From contig WGDB01000047.1 in the NCBI GenBank assembly GCA_015493495.1, positions 1-41,593 on the forward strand: DNA of 41,593 bases. The letters are read 5' to 3'. This DNA is from Helicobacteraceae bacterium. Its GTDB lineage: Bacteria > Campylobacterota > Campylobacteria > Campylobacterales > Sulfurimonadaceae. Both the position numbers and the translations under genes were made by a program. This document shows positions 23,493 to 33,156 of this stretch, piece by piece; within the stretch, counting starts at the first letter, position 1; each line of letters begins with the position of its first letter. Below the pieces are notes generated by a model. That model saw only the letters and a list, made by a program, of their open reading frames with translations. It was not told the origin of the DNA and ran no database searches.

Positions 23493-25256
23493 TTATGCTT
23501 TCGTTGCACGCTCACGTAGTTTGATGTGAAGGTCACGAAGCTGCGTGTTATCAACAGGACTTGGTGCATCAGTCAAGATACAAGAAGCTTTTTGTGTCTT
23601 AGGGAAGGCGATAACGTCACGGATACTGTCACGCTTGGTTAAAAGCATCATAAAGCGGTCAAAACCAAGTGCAAAACCACCATGTGGAGGTGCGCCGAAT
23701 TTCAATGCATCAAGTAAGAAGGCAAACTTCTCTTGCGCCTCCTCTTCAGAGATACCAAGAAGTTTAAAGATCTCAGACTGCATCTCTTCTTTGTGGATAC
23801 GGATTGATCCACCACCAAGCTCTGTACCGTTAAGCACGATGTCATAAGCGATAGACTCGATCTCTTCAAGATCACCGTTATGCTCTAATGATTTAGGCTG
23901 TGTAAATGGATGGTGAAGTGCTTTGACTTTACCATCTTCTACTTCGAACATTGGGAAGTCAACTACCCATAGGAAGTTAAAGGCATCAGGATCGATAAGG
24001 TTCATCTTCTCGTGCTCAGCGATAAAGATACGGAAACGTCCCATATAGTCCCATACCGTCTTCTTAGCACCTGCGCCAAAGAAGACGACATCGCCAACTT
24101 CAAGCTCAGTACGCTCGATAAGAAGCGCAATGTCCTCTTCTGAGAAGAACTTGATCAGTGGCCCTTTAAGACCGTCTTCTTTCATCTGGAAGTAACCGAG
24201 ACCACCTGCACCAAACTTACGTACAAAGTCCTCAAAACCTTTCATCTCACGCTTAGAGAAGATAAGATCAGCACCTGGAACTTTAAGGGCTTTAATACGG
24301 TTGTTTTTAGCATCTTTAGCGATGTCAGAGAAGATCGCATTGTCACAACGCTCAAAGATGTCGATAACGTCTACCATCTTAAGGTCATAACGCATGTCAG
24401 GCTTGTCTGAACCATAAAATTCCATAGCATCGTTGTAGCTCATACGTGGGAATGGTGCAGTGACACTCTGTCCACAAGCTTCAAACATATCAACAAGCAG
24501 TGTCTCAGCAACACCGATAACATCTTCTTGATCACAGAAACTCATCTCGACATCTATCTGAGTGAATTCTGGTTGACGGTCTGCACGAAGGTCTTCGTCA
24601 CGGAAACATTTAGCGATCTGGAAGTAACGGTCAAATCCACCAACCATCAACAGCTGCTTGAAAAGCTGTGGAGACTGTGGAAGTGCGTAGAACTCACCAT
24701 CATGCACACGAGAAGGTACAAGATAGTCACGCGCACCCTCTGGAGTAGACTTCGTCAAGATAGGTGTTTCCACTTCTAGGAAACCTAGCTTGTCAAGAGA
24801 GTTACGTGCAGCAATAGCTGCTTTTGAACGTAGACGGAAAGTCTCATAAGACTGTGTCGAACGTAAGTCCAAGTAACGGTACTTAAGTTTGGTCTCTTCT
24901 CCGACTTTTTCATCGCCGATAACAAATGGCATAGGCGCAGAACGGTTCTCGATGATAAGCTCATCAACCACTACTTCAATAGCACCCGTTTTAAGACGAG
25001 GATTTTCAAGACCTTCACCACGGGCACGAATGGTGCCCTTAACAAGAAGTACAAACTCGTCACGTACTTCATTTGCTTTTTTGTGTGCTTCTACATTGTC
25101 TGCAGGGTCACATACCAGCTGGATAAGACCACTTTTGTCACGTAGATCAATAAAGATGATTCCACCATGATCACGATGGTTGTTTGCCCAACCTGCTAGT
25201 TCTACTTTATCGCCAATGTTCGCTTTACCCAAATCTGTACAGTAATGACTTCTCAC
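23493..25256 (-). CDS. aspS: Aspartyl-tRNA synthetase
   Basis: It charges tRNA-Asp. The protein of 587 residues contains an N-terminal OB-fold anticodon domain ([13 protein letters not shown]), the catalytic motif 2 [14 protein letters not shown] and motif 3 [13 protein letters not shown], plus the bacterial GAD insert. The frame is open to 25430, but the family normally begins with [10 protein letters not shown] therefore chose the GTG at 25256, with AAGGA eight bases upstream. In relatives that use the amidotransferase route this enzyme is often non-discriminating for tRNA-Asn, which cannot be read from the sequence here. It is divergent from nadK. Confidence 0.95.
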   Translation of the reverse strand: MRSHYCTDLGKANIGDKVELAGWANNHRDHGGIIFIDLRDKSGLIQLVCDPADNVEAHKKANEVRDEFVLLVKGTIRARGEGLENPRLKTGAIEVVVDELIIENRSAPMPFVIGDEKVGEETKLKYRYLDLRSTQSYETFRLRSKAAIAARNSLDKLGFLEVETPILTKSTPEGARDYLVPSRVHDGEFYALPQSPQLFKQLLMVGGFDRYFQIAKCFRDEDLRADRQPEFTQIDVEMSFCDQEDVIGVAETLLVDMFEACGQSVTAPFPRMSYNDAMEFYGSDKPDMRYDLKMVDVIDIFERCDNAIFSDIAKDAKNNRIKALKVPGADLIFSKREMKGFEDFVRKFGAGGLGYFQMKEDGLKGPLIKFFSEEDIALLIERTELEVGDVVFFGAGAKKTVWDYMGRFRIFIAEHEKMNLIDPDAFNFLWVVDFPMFEVEDGKVKALHHPFTQPKSLEHNGDLEEIESIAYDIVLNGTELGGGSIRIHKEEMQSEIFKLLGISEEEAQEKFAFLLDALKFGAPPHGGFALGFDRFMMLLTKRDSIRDVIAFPKTQKASCILTDAPSPVDNTQLRDLHIKLRERATKA

Positions 25257-25385
25257 CGAGAAAATCCTTCTTGAGACACTAATGTGCTCGTAATATTTTT
25301 CGCGATTATAGCTAAAAGTGTTTAAAAAACGCATCACATTAAAGTGAGTTCTGTCATGTTTTGAGTCACCTTGGTTAGAATTTGC

Positions 25386-25391
25386 TATAAT
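25386..25391 (+). promoter_or_regulatory. Extended -10 promoter for nadK
   Basis: TATAAT at 25386-25391 is preceded by TGC, giving an extended -10 (TGCTATAAT), 30 bases upstream of the nadK TTG. No good -35 is present at 17 bases, which is typical of Campylobacterota. It lies between the divergent aspS and nadK genes. Confidence 0.5.
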
Positions 25392-25420
25392 CAGAACACT
25401 AAAAGCTAAAGGCTTACCAA

Positions 25421-26275
25421 TTGGGACCATTAAACATTACCTGTGTCGGTATATTGCTTCGACCATCAACACCTGAACTAAAAGACAAGTTTTATGAGAT
25501 CAAAGAGATCTTTGAACGCCACGACATCGAAGTCATTATAGACACCATCAGTGGCGGTATGATCGATGTGATGGGTCAAGAATTTGACATAATGTGTGAG
25601 AGTGCTGATATGTTGGTGACACTTGGTGGGGATGGTACCTTGATCTCTGCAGTAAGACGCTCTGTCAAGCATGAGATCCCTGTTCTTGGTGTCCATGCTG
25701 GCAAGCTGGGTTTTTTGGCCGACTTTACCATAGAAGAGTTGGATGCATTTATACCTAAACTGCGTAGTGGTGACTTTCGTCTCGATCGCCGTGCGATGCT
25801 GCAAGCAACCATAGAATCTGCTGACAGTGTTAGGGAGATCGTTGCTTTTAACGACATTGTTATGACTCGGCCTTCTATCTCTAAGATGATCCATTTAGAG
25901 ACTTCCGTGGATGATCAACCTTTTAACACCTACTATGGTGATGGTGTCATCGTCTCAACACCGACCGGTTCAACTGCCTACAACCTCTCTTGTGGCGGCC
26001 CGGTACTCTTTCCATTGACACAGGTCTTTGTCTTGACGCCTATCTCCCCACACTCACTTACACAACGCCCTGTAGTACTGCCTGGTCAGTACGAGATCGA
26101 AGTCAAAACACCAGACATCAGTGCACTGGCTATTGTTGATGGTCAAGACATGTATGAGTTTGGAGCAGGAGACACCATAAAAATCCACCTTGCTACAGAG
26201 TCTGCACAACTGATCCACCGCAGTGAATTTAACTACTTTGATGTTCTCAAAGAGAAACTCAATTGGGGAGAGTAA
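25421..26275 (+). CDS. nadK: NAD kinase
   Basis: It phosphorylates NAD to NADP using ATP. The protein of 284 residues has the diagnostic GGDGT motif at residues 69-73, FNDIV, and the substrate-binding [20 protein letters not shown] block in the C-terminal beta domain. The start is a TTG (the second residue is Gly) with AAAGG nine bases upstream; no better ATG exists in frame before the first conserved strand ([11 protein letters not shown]). It is followed four bases later by recN, an order also seen in C. jejuni and other Campylobacterota. Confidence 0.95.
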   Translation: MGPLNITCVGILLRPSTPELKDKFYEIKEIFERHDIEVIIDTISGGMIDVMGQEFDIMCESADMLVTLGGDGTLISAVRRSVKHEIPVLGVHAGKLGFLADFTIEELDAFIPKLRSGDFRLDRRAMLQATIESADSVREIVAFNDIVMTRPSISKMIHLETSVDDQPFNTYYGDGVIVSTPTGSTAYNLSCGGPVLFPLTQVFVLTPISPHSLTQRPVVLPGQYEIEVKTPDISALAIVDGQDMYEFGAGDTIKIHLATESAQLIHRSEFNYFDVLKEKLNWGE

Positions 26276-26279
26276 TATA

Positions 26280-27812
26280 ATGATAGAGCGATTTTATCTT
26301 AAAAACTGTTTGACGTTTAATGAAGTCGAGATGGAGTTAGGTTCAGGGCTTATTGTCTTTTCTGGACCTTCTGGAAGTGGAAAGTCCGTTCTTATGCGCT
26401 CTATCCTCGGTTCAGTGGGGTTTGACGATGCCTTGGCTGAAGTGAGTGAGTCCTCAGTCACTTGGACCATAGATGAAGAAGCGACCGGTTTTAACAATGA
26501 AGAGACCAATATTTTCAAACAGGTAAAAAAAGAGAAGGTACGTTACTTTATTAACGCACAAAGCATCTCAAAAAAAGCCCTTCACAATATCTCAAAAAAC
26601 TATTTGCGTCTTTTGAGTCTTAAAGACTATAGCGATTTTGAACAGAGCAATATGTTGCATATTTTAGACCAACAGATCATGAAAACTGACCAGACCTACG
26701 AAGAGACCTTGGCCATCTATGAAAAAGACTTTCATCTCTATCAAAACAAAAAACATGAGTTGGAGCAACTTATAATACAAGAACGACGCATCACTGAGCA
26801 TAAAGAGTTTGCTGCCTTTGAGTTGGCTAAGATCGATGCTATCAATCCACAGAAAAATGAGTATGATACACTGCTTGAAGTCAAGCGGACCTTGTCACAA
26901 AAAGAGAAAGCAGAAGAGAAGATCACCTTAGCAGAAAGTTTTTTTGAAAAAGAGCACTTGGTCTCTGACGCGCTGAACTCACTAGACATCGACAGCGGTT
27001 TTTTTGATGATGCTATGAATGAACTGCGGGCAATCTTTGAGCAGACACGCTCTAACTTCTTAGACCTTGAAGGTGAAGATATTGAGTCTGTTTTAGACCG
27101 CCTTGAAGACCTTTCAGAGCTTAAACACCGTTATGGTTCCATTGACGAAGCCATTGCATACCGTGACCAAAAGGCTAAAGAGATTGAAAAGTATGAAAAC
27201 TTTGATTATGAGAAGGCGCGACTCACTAAAGAGGTCGATCAACTCTTTAGTGAACTGTTGACCTTGGCTGACCATATCTCTCTCAAACGTTCAGAGACCC
27301 TGTTTGACCTAAATGCTGCGATCAACGATTATTTGAAGCAGCTTTACCTTAGTGGTGCAGAGATGACGCTTAGCCATGGCGACTTTATGTTAACAGGACA
27401 AGACAAGGTAGAGTTTAACCTTAAAGGTGCTTCGCTTGAAAAAGTGAGTGCGGGTGAGTTTAACCGCCTGCGATTAGCACTACTTGCGCTTCAGTCGGAG
27501 TCTATGCAAGGTCAAGGTGGTGTTTTGATGCTCGATGAAATCGATGCCAACCTTAGTGGTGAAGAGTCCATGAGTGTGGCAAAAGTGCTTAGACAACTCT
27601 CCAAACATTTTCAGATCTTTGTAATCTCACATCAACCCCAACTCACATCGATGGGTGAGCAGCATTTTATTGTCGAAAAAGATGATGTCAGTACAGTTAG
27701 AGAGCTTACTAATGATGAACGCGTAGAAGAGATCGCCCGTATGATTAGTGGTGACACGGTCTCCAAAGAGGCTAAAAGCTTTGCAAAAGAGCTTCTAGAG
27801 AGTGCTTCATAG
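26280..27812 (+). CDS. recN: DNA repair protein RecN
   Basis: An SMC-like ATPase in double-strand break repair. The protein of 510 residues has the Walker A GPSGSGKS (residues 29-36), two coiled-coil arms around a short centre, the ABC signature VSAGEFNRLRLALL, Walker B VLMLDEIDANLSG and the His loop VISHQPQ. It is somewhat shorter than E. coli RecN (553), as is usual in Campylobacterota. The frame is open upstream to 26223 inside nadK; I chose ATG 26280, where the conserved MIERFYLKN begins. It is directly followed by a small membrane-protein gene. Confidence 0.94.
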   Translation: MIERFYLKNCLTFNEVEMELGSGLIVFSGPSGSGKSVLMRSILGSVGFDDALAEVSESSVTWTIDEEATGFNNEETNIFKQVKKEKVRYFINAQSISKKALHNISKNYLRLLSLKDYSDFEQSNMLHILDQQIMKTDQTYEETLAIYEKDFHLYQNKKHELEQLIIQERRITEHKEFAAFELAKIDAINPQKNEYDTLLEVKRTLSQKEKAEEKITLAESFFEKEHLVSDALNSLDIDSGFFDDAMNELRAIFEQTRSNFLDLEGEDIESVLDRLEDLSELKHRYGSIDEAIAYRDQKAKEIEKYENFDYEKARLTKEVDQLFSELLTLADHISLKRSETLFDLNAAINDYLKQLYLSGAEMTLSHGDFMLTGQDKVEFNLKGASLEKVSAGEFNRLRLALLALQSESMQGQGGVLMLDEIDANLSGEESMSVAKVLRQLSKHFQIFVISHQPQLTSMGEQHFIVEKDDVSTVRELTNDERVEEIARMISGDTVSKEAKSFAKELLESAS

Positions 27813-28004
27813 ATGTGCCTGATCATTGCATTTGTCTCCCTTGTCTATGCTTTTGTAGCTTTTAATGCAGGTAACTACGCTTCAGGTGCAGTTGCCATAG
27901 TGGTAGCTCTCTTTTTTATTGGGCTGCTTATTAAAAATGTAACTGACGTCAGAAAGATGCGTCAAGAGAAAGATACTACAGAAAGTAATGAGGATAAAGC
28001 GTGA
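27813..28004 (+). CDS. Small conserved membrane protein (63 aa)
   Basis: A small protein with two hydrophobic helices (about 3-18 and 24-43) and a charged cytoplasmic C-terminus rich in Lys, Glu and Asp. No domain is recognised. It starts directly after the recN stop, and its last bases overlap the tatD GTG, so it is read as part of the nadK-recN-tatD operon. Function unknown. Confidence 0.7.
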   Translation: MCLIIAFVSLVYAFVAFNAGNYASGAVAIVVALFFIGLLIKNVTDVRKMRQEKDTTESNEDKA

Positions 28005-28777
28005 TTATAGATACACACATACATTTAGATGATGAACGTTATAGAGATGACCTAGAAGCGGTCTTAGAGAGAGCAAAAGAGGGTGATGTAACCCGTTATA
28101 TTATTCCAGGTGCAGACATTACCACTCTTGAGCGTGCAGTCAAACTGGCTGAAAACCATGAAAGCATCTACTTCGCGGTAGGAATCCACCCTTACGATAA
28201 AGAGCAGTATGATGAAGCAAGACTCGAGATGTACATCAACCACCCCAAATGTGTTGCAGTAGGGGAGTGCGGTCTTGACTACTTTCGCTTAGAAGGGAGT
28301 GAAGAGGAGATCGCTGAAGAAAAACGCGTGCAAAAAAAGGTCTTTGAAGCACAGATCGCCTTGGCCAAACGTTATAAAAAACCACTTATTGTCCACATAC
28401 GTGATGCCAGTCATGATTCTAGAGTCATCTTGGAGGAGAACGGGGCAGAAGAGGTTGGTGGTGTCTTGCACTGTTTCAATGCAGACGAAGAGCTGCTGGT
28501 GCTTGCTGAGAAAAACTTCTATTATGGCATAGGAGGTGTTTTGACCTTTAAAAATGCCAAAAAGCTGGTCAATGTCCTGCCTAAGATCCCTCATGACAAG
28601 CTGATCATCGAGACTGATGGTCCCTATTTAACACCACACCCGCACCGTGGGGAGAGAAATGAGCCTATTTACACTACTTTAGTGCGTGACAAGATGGCAG
28701 AACTTCTAGACGTTAATAGCGCATTTATAGAGCATTTAACCACTAAAAATGCAAAAGCACTGTTTAATATTTCATAA
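28001..28777 (+). CDS. tatD: TatD family metal-dependent DNase
   Basis: A protein of 258 residues, in the amidohydrolase-like TIM barrel of TatD 3'-5' exonucleases. Visible metal ligands include DTHIHLDD at the start, GECGLDYFR with the Glu, LIVHIRDAS with the second His pair, LHCFNAD, and ETDGPYLTPHPHRG with the final Asp. It starts at a GTG that overlaps the stop of the previous gene by four bases. It is probably involved in DNA repair or DNA turnover. It is unrelated to protein export despite its name. A non-coding stretch of about 110 bases follows before mltD. Confidence 0.93.
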   Translation: MIIDTHIHLDDERYRDDLEAVLERAKEGDVTRYIIPGADITTLERAVKLAENHESIYFAVGIHPYDKEQYDEARLEMYINHPKCVAVGECGLDYFRLEGSEEEIAEEKRVQKKVFEAQIALAKRYKKPLIVHIRDASHDSRVILEENGAEEVGGVLHCFNADEELLVLAEKNFYYGIGGVLTFKNAKKLVNVLPKIPHDKLIIETDGPYLTPHPHRGERNEPIYTTLVRDKMAELLDVNSAFIEHLTTKNAKALFNIS

Positions 28778-28886
28778 TATCATTTCAATTAGAAACATGC
28801 TATCTATATGCTTAGCCCTGAAATTCCAAAAACAGCACTTGTTTAGCCACTTTAGGCTATTATAAAGGCCTATATAGGGGCTTTTA

Positions 28887-30281
28887 TTGCGATATAATTT
28901 AACTTTTATTTTTCTGTTGCTTCCCCACCTGCTTTTTGGTGGTTTGGAGTTTGAGAGCAATCACAACCGACAGATCATATTACTACAGGCATTTGATGTT
29001 GATCCTAACTACATTCATGACGAGTACCTTAACACCATGCTTGAGTCAAAACAGTCACCTGAGTCTTATAAACACTACTACAATGCTATGCAGAGTGCCC
29101 GTCTTTACATCCCCACTATCAAGATGATCCTTGACAAGGCAGATGTTCCACCAGAGTTCATCTACTTGGCTATGGCAGAGTCCTCTTTTACCACTAAAGC
29201 ATTTTCTAAAAAAAAGGCTGCAGGTATTTGGCAGTTTATGCCCGCGACAGGACGCCAGTATGGTCTGCATATTGATGATTATCTTGATGAACGTCGAGAC
29301 CCTGTAAAGTCTACTGAGGCTGCTGCACGCTACCTCAATGCCTTACACAACCGTTTTGGTAAGTGGTACCTTGCAGCCATGGCTTACAACTGTGGTGAGG
29401 GTTGTGTTATGCGTGCTATCGACAAAGCAGATGGCCATGATGATATCTTTACACTCTTGGACGAAGAAAAACGTTACCTGCCGCTTGAGACAAGAAACTA
29501 TATTAGGAAAATCCTCTCTTTTGGTTTGATGGGTATCGATGAGTCAGACATGAGCAGCAGTGGTTACAGTTATCTTATGAACAGAGCAAGCCATAAGTCC
29601 ATCGCAACTATTTCACTGCCTAAAGGTGAAAAGATCACCCGAGTAGCTGAGATGCTCGGTATTGATAAAAAAGAGATGAAAAAACTTAACAGACACCTGA
29701 CTTACGACTTTGTTCCTCCCTTTTCGAGTAAATGTGATGTCTATATCCCTTATGACAAACTCAACAATTTCAAGCAAAACTACAAGCCTTGTGACTTGAA
29801 AAAGATCTATTTGGTGCATATTGTTCGTCCTGGAGAGAACCTCTCAAAGATCGGGGCTAAGTATCATGTGCCTTATCGCATCATTAAAGAGTTTAACCAT
29901 CTTAAATCAAACTATCTCAGGGTCAGACAAAAACTGATCATCCCTACCACACCGGCACTTCTTAATAAATACAAGTTCAAATATGCACGAAACAGTTATG
30001 TTGTCAGACCAGGAGACACACTGCGCGGCATAGCCAAACGCTATAAGACGAGTGTTAAAAAGATCAAACAGCTTAATGACAAAAAAAGTGATATCATCCA
30101 TGTCAGTGAAAAACTGATCGTCCCACCACTGCCACTGAGGAAAAACCGTTATGTGGTCAAGTCAGGGGACAACTTAAGCTCTATAGCAAGGCGTTATAAA
30201 GTGAGTGTACGAACACTCAAGTCAAGAAACCACAAACACTCTGATGTTATCAGAGTAGGAGAAAAATTACGTGTTTATTAA
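28887..30281 (+). CDS. mltD: Membrane-bound lytic murein transglycosylase D with three LysM domains
   Basis: It cleaves the glycan strands of peptidoglycan in the periplasm. The protein of 464 residues has a signal peptide (LTFIFLLLPHLLFG), an SLT domain with catalytic Glu98 in AMAESSFTTKA and the AAGIWQFMPATG motif, and three LysM repeats (near residues 308-352, 370-414 and 419-464) opening HIVRPGENLSKI, YVVRPGDTLRGI and YVVKSGDNLSSI. It has no lipobox, unlike E. coli MltD. The start is a TTG with AGGGG six bases upstream. The end overlaps the rlpA start. TATAAA at 28861 may serve as its promoter. Confidence 0.93.
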   Translation: MRYNLTFIFLLLPHLLFGGLEFESNHNRQIILLQAFDVDPNYIHDEYLNTMLESKQSPESYKHYYNAMQSARLYIPTIKMILDKADVPPEFIYLAMAESSFTTKAFSKKKAAGIWQFMPATGRQYGLHIDDYLDERRDPVKSTEAAARYLNALHNRFGKWYLAAMAYNCGEGCVMRAIDKADGHDDIFTLLDEEKRYLPLETRNYIRKILSFGLMGIDESDMSSSGYSYLMNRASHKSIATISLPKGEKITRVAEMLGIDKKEMKKLNRHLTYDFVPPFSSKCDVYIPYDKLNNFKQNYKPCDLKKIYLVHIVRPGENLSKIGAKYHVPYRIIKEFNHLKSNYLRVRQKLIIPTTPALLNKYKFKYARNSYVVRPGDTLRGIAKRYKTSVKKIKQLNDKKSDIIHVSEKLIVPPLPLRKNRYVVKSGDNLSSIARRYKVSVRTLKSRNHKHSDVIRVGEKLRVY

Positions 30282-31089
30282 AACCATTTCATTAGCACTA
30301 GCTGCTATTTTGATCGTAGGATGCAGCACTAGAGGTGTGAAGTCGCATCAAAGCAGGCACCAGCATACTAACTCTTCATCTTCTACACAAAGTACCAAAC
30401 ACTATGCCAGCAGACAAAACAACAGCAGTTATGTCCACCCAACAATGAAACCTTACAGTGTTTTTGGTAAGAGATATTATCCAACCAAGGTACGTGTGGG
30501 AGAGACATTTTATGGCATCTCAAGTTGGTATGGACCTGATTTTGATGGTAAAGCGACCTCAAGTGGCGAGATCTATGACATGCATGGCCTTACAGCAGCG
30601 CACAAGACACTCCCTATGAACACCATGGTCAAAGTGACCAACCGAGACAACGCTAAAAGTGTTGTAGTCCGCATCAATGACAGAGGACCTTTTGTAGGGA
30701 CGCGCATCATCGATCTTTCTAACAAGGCAGCACACCAGATCGACATGGTTAAAAAGGGAACAGCCAACGTTAAACTCGAAGTAGTAGGGTTCGCGGACCA
30801 GAAGTCGGCTGACAGAGGTTCTAAAAGTAGTACATCAGTAGCTTCTAAACCCAAACTCAACTACAGTGTCTATGCCATACAGATTGGCTCTTTTTCAAAG
30901 ATAGATGGTGCCTTGAAAACCCAAGAACAGTACGAAGGTTACAAAGGTTACCACACTATTATCAAAGATACAGAGTATAATGGCACTAGAGTTTTCCGTG
31001 TTTGGCTTAGTGGTTTCAAAAGCGAAGAAGCGGCACGAGAGTTTAAAAAAGATTCACCATTTCAAAATGCATTTATAGTTGGAGAGTAG
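30271..31089 (+). CDS. rlpA: Septal ring lytic transglycosylase/lipoprotein RlpA
   Basis: A protein of 272 residues. A type II signal with lipobox VGC at Cys18 is followed by a Ser/His/Gln-rich linker, then a double-psi beta-barrel (GISSWYGPDFDGKATSSGE ... MHGLTAAHKTLP and VRINDRGPF) that carries the glycan-cleaving activity. The C-terminal SPOR domain (residues about 195-272, YAIQIGSFS) binds denuded peptidoglycan at septa. A GTG start with AGGAG nine bases upstream overlaps the mltD end. Pairing with mltD suggests joint murein turnover. Confidence 0.92.
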   Translation: MFIKTISLALAAILIVGCSTRGVKSHQSRHQHTNSSSSTQSTKHYASRQNNSSYVHPTMKPYSVFGKRYYPTKVRVGETFYGISSWYGPDFDGKATSSGEIYDMHGLTAAHKTLPMNTMVKVTNRDNAKSVVVRINDRGPFVGTRIIDLSNKAAHQIDMVKKGTANVKLEVVGFADQKSADRGSKSSTSVASKPKLNYSVYAIQIGSFSKIDGALKTQEQYEGYKGYHTIIKDTEYNGTRVFRVWLSGFKSEEAAREFKKDSPFQNAFIVGE

Positions 31090-31092
31090 CAG

Positions 31093-31665
31093 ATGATCAC
31101 AAAAGAGAGAATGACCAAGGAGACTGAGATCACAGTCAAGTTAGAGCTTCACGGCTCAGGTAAAAGTAATATCAACACAGGTGTCGGTTTTTTTGACCAT
31201 ATGCTTGAGGCCTTTAGTAAACATGCTTTGATAGATCTTGATGTCACCTGTAAAGGGGACACACATATTGATGACCACCATAGTGTAGAGGATGTCGGTA
31301 TCGTGATCGGTCAAGCATTGGCAAAGGCCATCTATCCTATAGAAAAGGTAGAGCGCTTTGGTAATGCTACAGTAGTGATGGACGAGACAGCAGTAGAGTG
31401 TGACATGGATCTTAGTGGACGTCCTTATCTTCATTACGAGGTCGATGTTAATGGCAAGGTTGGCAGTTTCGACACGGAACTTGCAGAAGAGTTCTTTCAC
31501 GCAGTTGTTTTAAACGCACGTATCACAGCTCACATCGTTATGAAACGTGGCCGTAACAAGCACCATATCTTAGAAGCATCTTTTAAAGCTTTTGCAGTGG
31601 CACTTCGTCGTGCGACAGCTGAAAACATACGTACAGGCATCCCAAGCACCAAGGGTGTACTGTGA
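31093..31665 (+). CDS. hisB: Imidazoleglycerol-phosphate dehydratase
   Basis: Step six or seven of histidine synthesis, converting imidazole glycerol phosphate to imidazole acetol phosphate. The protein of 190 residues is the monofunctional form, without the phosphatase domain of E. coli HisB. The manganese-binding histidines are in FFDHML, DDHHSVEDV, EEFFHAVV and GRNKHH. No other his gene is nearby. Instead it sits between the murein genes and kdsC. It overlaps the kdsC start by four bases, so the placement in this operon appears stable. Confidence 0.95.
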   Translation: MITKERMTKETEITVKLELHGSGKSNINTGVGFFDHMLEAFSKHALIDLDVTCKGDTHIDDHHSVEDVGIVIGQALAKAIYPIEKVERFGNATVVMDETAVECDMDLSGRPYLHYEVDVNGKVGSFDTELAEEFFHAVVLNARITAHIVMKRGRNKHHILEASFKAFAVALRRATAENIRTGIPSTKGVL

Positions 31666-32156
31666 TCAAACTGATCGTTTTGGATGTAGATGGTTGTCTG
31701 ACCGATGGCAAGATCATCTACTCTAACTCAGGAGATGAGACCAAGGCCTTTAATGTTAAAGATGGACTGGCCATACGTTCATGGGTTGACTTGGGTCACC
31801 ATGTGGCGATCATCACTGGCAGACGTTCACAACTGGTAGAGAGACGGGCTAAGGAGTTGGGTGTTACCCATCTGCATCAAGGTATCAAAGAAAAGGCAGC
31901 TGTTCTTGAAAAGGTCTGTGAGACATTGTCCATACCGCTTAGAGAGGTAGCAGCTATTGGTGATGATCTAAATGACTATAAGATGCTTTCAAGTGTAGGT
32001 TATGCCTTCACCCCGAACAACGGTTCAAAACACATTCAAAAGATCGTCAAACATGTTTGTAAAGCCAACGGAGGTGAAGGCGCTGTTCGTGAGATGATAG
32101 AGCACCTTTTTGAGATCAATGATGAAGTGGAAGACTATTTGCAACTATGGGCTTAG
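31662..32156 (+). CDS. kdsC: 3-deoxy-D-manno-octulosonate 8-phosphate phosphatase
   Basis: A HAD-family phosphatase that makes KDO for the LPS inner core. The protein of 164 residues has the nucleophile motif LDVDGCLTDG, the segment NVKDGLAIRSW, the threonine motif IITGRRS, and GDDLNDYKML with the final Mg ligands. This is the tetrameric C1/C0-type KdsC without a cap domain. The GTG start overlaps the hisB stop, and the end overlaps the lptC start. It lies directly upstream of lptC-lptA, as in many Gram-negative bacteria. Confidence 0.94.
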   Translation: MIKLIVLDVDGCLTDGKIIYSNSGDETKAFNVKDGLAIRSWVDLGHHVAIITGRRSQLVERRAKELGVTHLHQGIKEKAAVLEKVCETLSIPLREVAAIGDDLNDYKMLSSVGYAFTPNNGSKHIQKIVKHVCKANGGEGAVREMIEHLFEINDEVEDYLQLWA

Positions 32157-32686
32157 ACGCTAACTACTTCTTTTTAGCCATTGGTGCGATACTGTTGGCT
32201 ATTTTGCTCTTTTTCAAACCAACCAAAGTACAGGATCTACCTCATAGCAATAAAGAGGTTCCAGCACTTGAACTGCACAACTTTACACTGTATGAGTTGG
32301 ACCAAAATGGTCTAAAAGACATTATGAAAGGTAAAAAGGGGTATCGCTTTAGTAAGCGTCTTGAGATAGCCGACATTAACTACACCGACAGTACACACAC
32401 CCTGCGTAACAACCTGCTTGCAGACTATGGTGTTTATAACAATGTCGACCTTATCACCCTCAAAGGCAATGTCCGTTACCATCGCGAGGATGGAATGTAT
32501 TTTGTAACCAACAAAGCTATTGTCAACCAGAAAAAAGAGACTATCGATACAAGAGGTCCTTTTACACTTTATAAACAAGAGGACATCGTCATCGGAAAAG
32601 ACCTCTATTATGACTCTAAAAAAGGGTTGAGCAGGGCCAAAGATGTTACCGGTCTCTTTGAGCTTGATGAGAAGGAAAAATTTTGA
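32147..32686 (+). CDS. lptC: LPS export ABC transporter periplasmic protein LptC
   Basis: A bitopic inner-membrane protein of the Lpt bridge that receives LPS from the LptBFG transporter. The 179 residues comprise one N-terminal helix (NYFFLAIGAILLAILLFF) and a periplasmic beta-jellyroll: the strand block LEIADINYTDSTHTLRNN and GNVRYHREDGMYF are recognisable. It overlaps kdsC by ten bases and lptA by four. Sequence conservation in this family is low, so the call rests on architecture and position between kdsC and lptA. Confidence 0.85.
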   Translation: MGLDANYFFLAIGAILLAILLFFKPTKVQDLPHSNKEVPALELHNFTLYELDQNGLKDIMKGKKGYRFSKRLEIADINYTDSTHTLRNNLLADYGVYNNVDLITLKGNVRYHREDGMYFVTNKAIVNQKKETIDTRGPFTLYKQEDIVIGKDLYYDSKKGLSRAKDVTGLFELDEKEKF

Positions 32687-33156
32687 AACATTTATGGATT
32701 ATTACAACACTTTTGCTGCTTTCTGTACAGGCACAACAGCTTAAGATCGTAGCCAAGACTTTTGACAGTGATGAGAAAAAAGGTCAAACCACATTTAATG
32801 GTGATGTTAAGATCACCAAAGGGTTTGACGAGCTTAATGCCTCTAAAGTCACTGTCTACACTAATATGAAACGTAAACCTACCAAGTATATCGCTCTTGG
32901 AAATGTCTCTTTTTATATTGTGACAGAAAATAAGGCTATCTACAAAGGTAAGGCACAAAAAGTTATCTTTTACCCTATAAAAAAAGAGTACCATTTTTAC
33001 AAAGATGTCAACATTCAGCAGGTCGATGAGAAAAAAGAGATCATTGGTGAAGAGGTGGTCATCGGTACTGTAGAAGGTAAGGCAAGAGCCAAAGGTGGCA
33101 GTAAAAAGCCTGTGATCATGACCTTTGAGATCGAAGAGAAGGAGACAAAAAAATGA
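32683..33156 (+). CDS. lptA: LPS transport periplasmic protein LptA
   Basis: A periplasmic bridge protein of 157 residues with an N-terminal signal peptide (LWIITTLLLLSVQAQ) and a single OstA/LptA jellyroll: FDSDEKKGQTTFNGDVKITKG, DELNASKVTVYT, then KYIALGNVSF. A Lys/Gly-rich tail near residues 125-140 is unusual but short. The start is a TTG overlapping the lptC stop as TTGA. It directly precedes engB, and the order kdsC-lptC-lptA-engB is a typical Campylobacterota arrangement. Confidence 0.88.
   Translation: MKHLWIITTLLLLSVQAQQLKIVAKTFDSDEKKGQTTFNGDVKITKGFDELNASKVTVYTNMKRKPTKYIALGNVSFYIVTENKAIYKGKAQKVIFYPIKKEYHFYKDVNIQQVDEKKEIIGEEVVIGTVEGKARAKGGSKKPVIMTFEIEEKETKK

Noticed and set aside
25257-25430. 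N-terminal extension of AspS up to 25430
   Set aside because: It would overlap the nadK start and its promoter, and the family normally begins with the RSHYCTDLG segment that follows GTG 25256.
25478-25894. 138-codon minus-strand ORF opposite nadK
   Set aside because: It overlaps the GGDGT region of nadK on the other strand and has no plausible start signal.
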